Shown here: positions 62,233-64,000 of the stretch, piece by piece | Numbering within the stretch: position 1 is the first letter of the stretch | Layout of the letters: each line of letters opens with the position of its first letter | DNA from: Stemphylium vesicarium | Lineage: Eukaryota > Ascomycota > Dothideomycetes > Pleosporales > Pleosporaceae | Assembly: GCA_004380135.1 (NCBI GenBank) | Contig: QXCR01000135.1 | Coordinates: 1-64,000 of the forward strand | Length of the DNA: 64,000 bases | Direction: 5' to 3' | Program-made: the position numbers and the translations under genes | Notes under the pieces: model-generated | The model's database searches: none | What the model saw: the letters and a program-made list of their open reading frames with translations, nothing else | What the model was told of the DNA's origin: nothing

Positions 62233-62614
62233 GTCGTCCAGTCCACATGAGAAGGCGGAATGCGGGGTGTTGGCGGGGTGGGTGCGAGCAGCGACAATCG
62301 CGAAATGATAGCGCCAAGATTTCTCGTCTATTTGCTGCTAGGCGCGATGACATCGGCGCCCATCCGCCCACCACCTGTGCTGACATGTGGACCGCCCTTT
62401 AATCACTGCACCCCACTGGCGAAGCGCCCTTTGAACACGACCTGCCCGCCTCTCTTGGAACTGAGCGCCCTGATGCGTCCCGCCGGTTACTCGAACTTGC
62501 CCAATCTTGATCTCGCCCGGGATCAAGCCCCCATATACTCTATACGGAAGCCCGCTTGAACCACACCCCTGCTCTCTCCCTTACCACCAGTCAACCAAAC
62601 TCCGAACTTTTCCC
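62233..62614. promoter_or_regulatory. divergent promoter, GCN1 and the RNA helicase
   Basis: 382 bases between the two start codons. It is GC-rich with a CCACC-rich patch near 62360-62375. No certain motif was found. Confidence 0.5.
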
Positions 62615-64000
62615 ATGGCGAAGAAAAAGAAGCCAGCAGGCAACCCCGCCCGCGGCTTCGCAACCACGTCTGTCGCCAGCAAGCCCAAGCCCGAAAAGGC
62701 TGCTGCTGAGGCCCCGGCCAGTGTAATCGCCCAAGTGCAGACGAAAGAAAGTGGTGCTGCCGCTCCCGAGCCTGCATCTAAGCCTACCCAGCCTGCTGAG
62801 ACGCCAAAAGAAGAGGTCGCGCCCACCCCAGAAGAACTTGAGGCTCAACTGGAGCAAGACGAGCTTCAATTATTAGTCGAGAAGCATGCCGCCAAGGTCC
62901 GCCGCGAATCTAATCGCCATGTCTCAAGATTCCAGACAGACCGTAGGCTTCTTCGCAGCCAGTCGCACTCTATGACTGTTCACGAATGGCTACCCAGTGA
63001 AGTCTTGGATAGCATCGCATCCCTAGCACAGGCCGAGTCTAATGATTCAAACAGGAGGCAGGGGCAGCAGTCCTTCCTCAAGACACTGACCGAAGAAGAT
63101 GCCATGTCTAAGTTGTGGACTCTTGATCTTACTCTACGTGATCTTGGTTTCTCGCAACATCACATTCTACCCGTCTTGAAATGGCTCTGCGCGAACGCTG
63201 CCAGCGTCGACGCATCCTCAGGTATATGGGGCCTTCAAGAGTCTTTGGAATGGCTCGCATTAGATCAATGTGAAGATCACTCTTTTTCCTACGAAGAGTT
63301 GCAGCCCAAGCGCCTAGCATTTGATACCCCTGTCGCGTCTCGACCAAGTAAGTTCATGTGCAAATTTGTTGCGCTTTTTTCGTCTTCTCGACTCGCATGT
63401 TCATTATGATTTATAATGTGTCATGTGCCCCATTTCTAGTACTGAAGTTGAGTGCATTGCGCTAACCCAAAACAGCCACACCACCACCCGAACCTTCCGC
63501 AAACGGTGCATCTACGCCGGGTCGCTCGACTCTCGGGAAGCCCAATCATTCAGCGACTGTAGAATCCGCATACAACGATCCTTATGTCAGTGATCTTGAT
63601 AGTGACCTCGAGCTCGATGAGCTCATCCCCGCCTATCTCAAGATAAAAAGTAAACTGTACGAGATCAACCCCCAGCTCGTCGAGACAACCACACGGAAAC
63701 CGCAAAAGGGTTCAAAGTCAAAGAAACCTGCCCCTGCTCCTCCCCAATCTCCGGCTGCTCGAAAACTACTCTCGCAGCTACAACGAATCACGTCGGATGC
63801 TCTTTTCGATGAAGATCTGGCTGAAGCACAATGGCCTGCCATACGCAATCAGATCGCTCAGAACCAAGCCGAGAAAAGACAGCGAAACGACGCGCAGGAT
63901 GATCCTTCAAAAGCACAGAAAGATGATTCTAGCACCGATCCTCCAGTATCAACTACAACCGAGACGCCTCCAGCTGCAGCTTCCCTTGGTGCTACCCCAG
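62615..64000 (+). CDS. DHX29/YLR419W-like DExH-box RNA helicase, N-terminal part only
   Basis: Exon 1 (62615-63347) and exon 2 (63476 to beyond the right edge) give about 419 residues of a larger protein. The start MAKKKKPAGNPARG is Lys-rich, with an Ala/Pro/Glu-rich segment after it. A helical region follows, containing WTLDLTLRDLGFSQHHIL and WLALDQCEDHSF, and then Pro/Ser-rich linkers with ESAYNDPYVSDLDSD. This layout is that of the N-terminal region of fungal DHX29-like helicases. DHX29 aids 40S scanning on structured mRNA leaders; the fungal form is less studied. The helicase motifs would lie outside the window, so the assignment rests on the N-terminal pattern. The intron has GTAAGT and a CTAAC branch site. 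Confidence 0.78.

Overview
The window comes from a filamentous ascomycete. Introns are short (about 50-80 bases), GT-AG, often with a CTAAC-type branch site. The gene set is fungal, and one half is a long repeat block mutated in the manner of repeat-induced point mutation (RIP). The sharp split into an AT-rich and a GC-balanced compartment suggests a Dothideomycete, perhaps Pleosporales; that placement is inference.

Bases 1-31,731 form an AT-rich island with no intact gene. It can be read as a stack of transposons. One Gypsy-type retroelement (1-19,813, + strand, left end outside the window) holds three TA-flanked Fot1/pogo-type DNA transposons at 1,975-3,840, 4,123-15,162 and 16,330-18,189. 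The second of these is itself split by a whole Gypsy element in minus orientation (5,266-14,013), which carries a further pogo-type element (7,657-9,518), and by a solo LTR (14,392-14,824). To the right are a solo LTR (20,647-21,115), another pogo-type copy (21,534-23,369), and a pogo-type transposase split by a solo LTR (24,440-31,726). That solo LTR is in turn split by a full Gypsy element (24,695-31,552). Most of these insertions are supported by terminal inverted repeats, LTR ends and matching target duplications. Two copies of a 119-base element, each with a 5-base target duplication, lie almost unmutated in the island.

The border at about 31.73 kb is the outer end of a solo LTR that landed inside a transposase gene. 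The transposase C-terminal part lies at 23.9-24.4 kb and its N-terminal part at 31.7-32.6 kb. Next comes an accessory zone (33.6-43 kb): a broken peroxisomal D-amino-acid oxidase, an intact carboxylesterase, a broken Zn2Cys6 regulator and a C2H2 zinc-finger gene whose exon structure I could not resolve. Most of the stop codons that break these genes can be explained by one C-to-T change.

From 43.4 kb onward the genes are intact and conserved: AIP1 (actin turnover), a small Arg-rich protein, a dienelactone hydrolase family protein, a possible 63-residue membrane protein, an AlkB-type dioxygenase with CUE-like and GRF segments, PEX7 (PTS2 import receptor), the SAGA subunit HFI1/ADA1, the giant HEAT-repeat protein GCN1, and the first part of a DHX29/YLR419W-like RNA helicase that runs off the right edge. 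AlkB/PEX7 and GCN1/helicase are divergent pairs with short shared promoters. No tRNA, rRNA or CRISPR array was seen.
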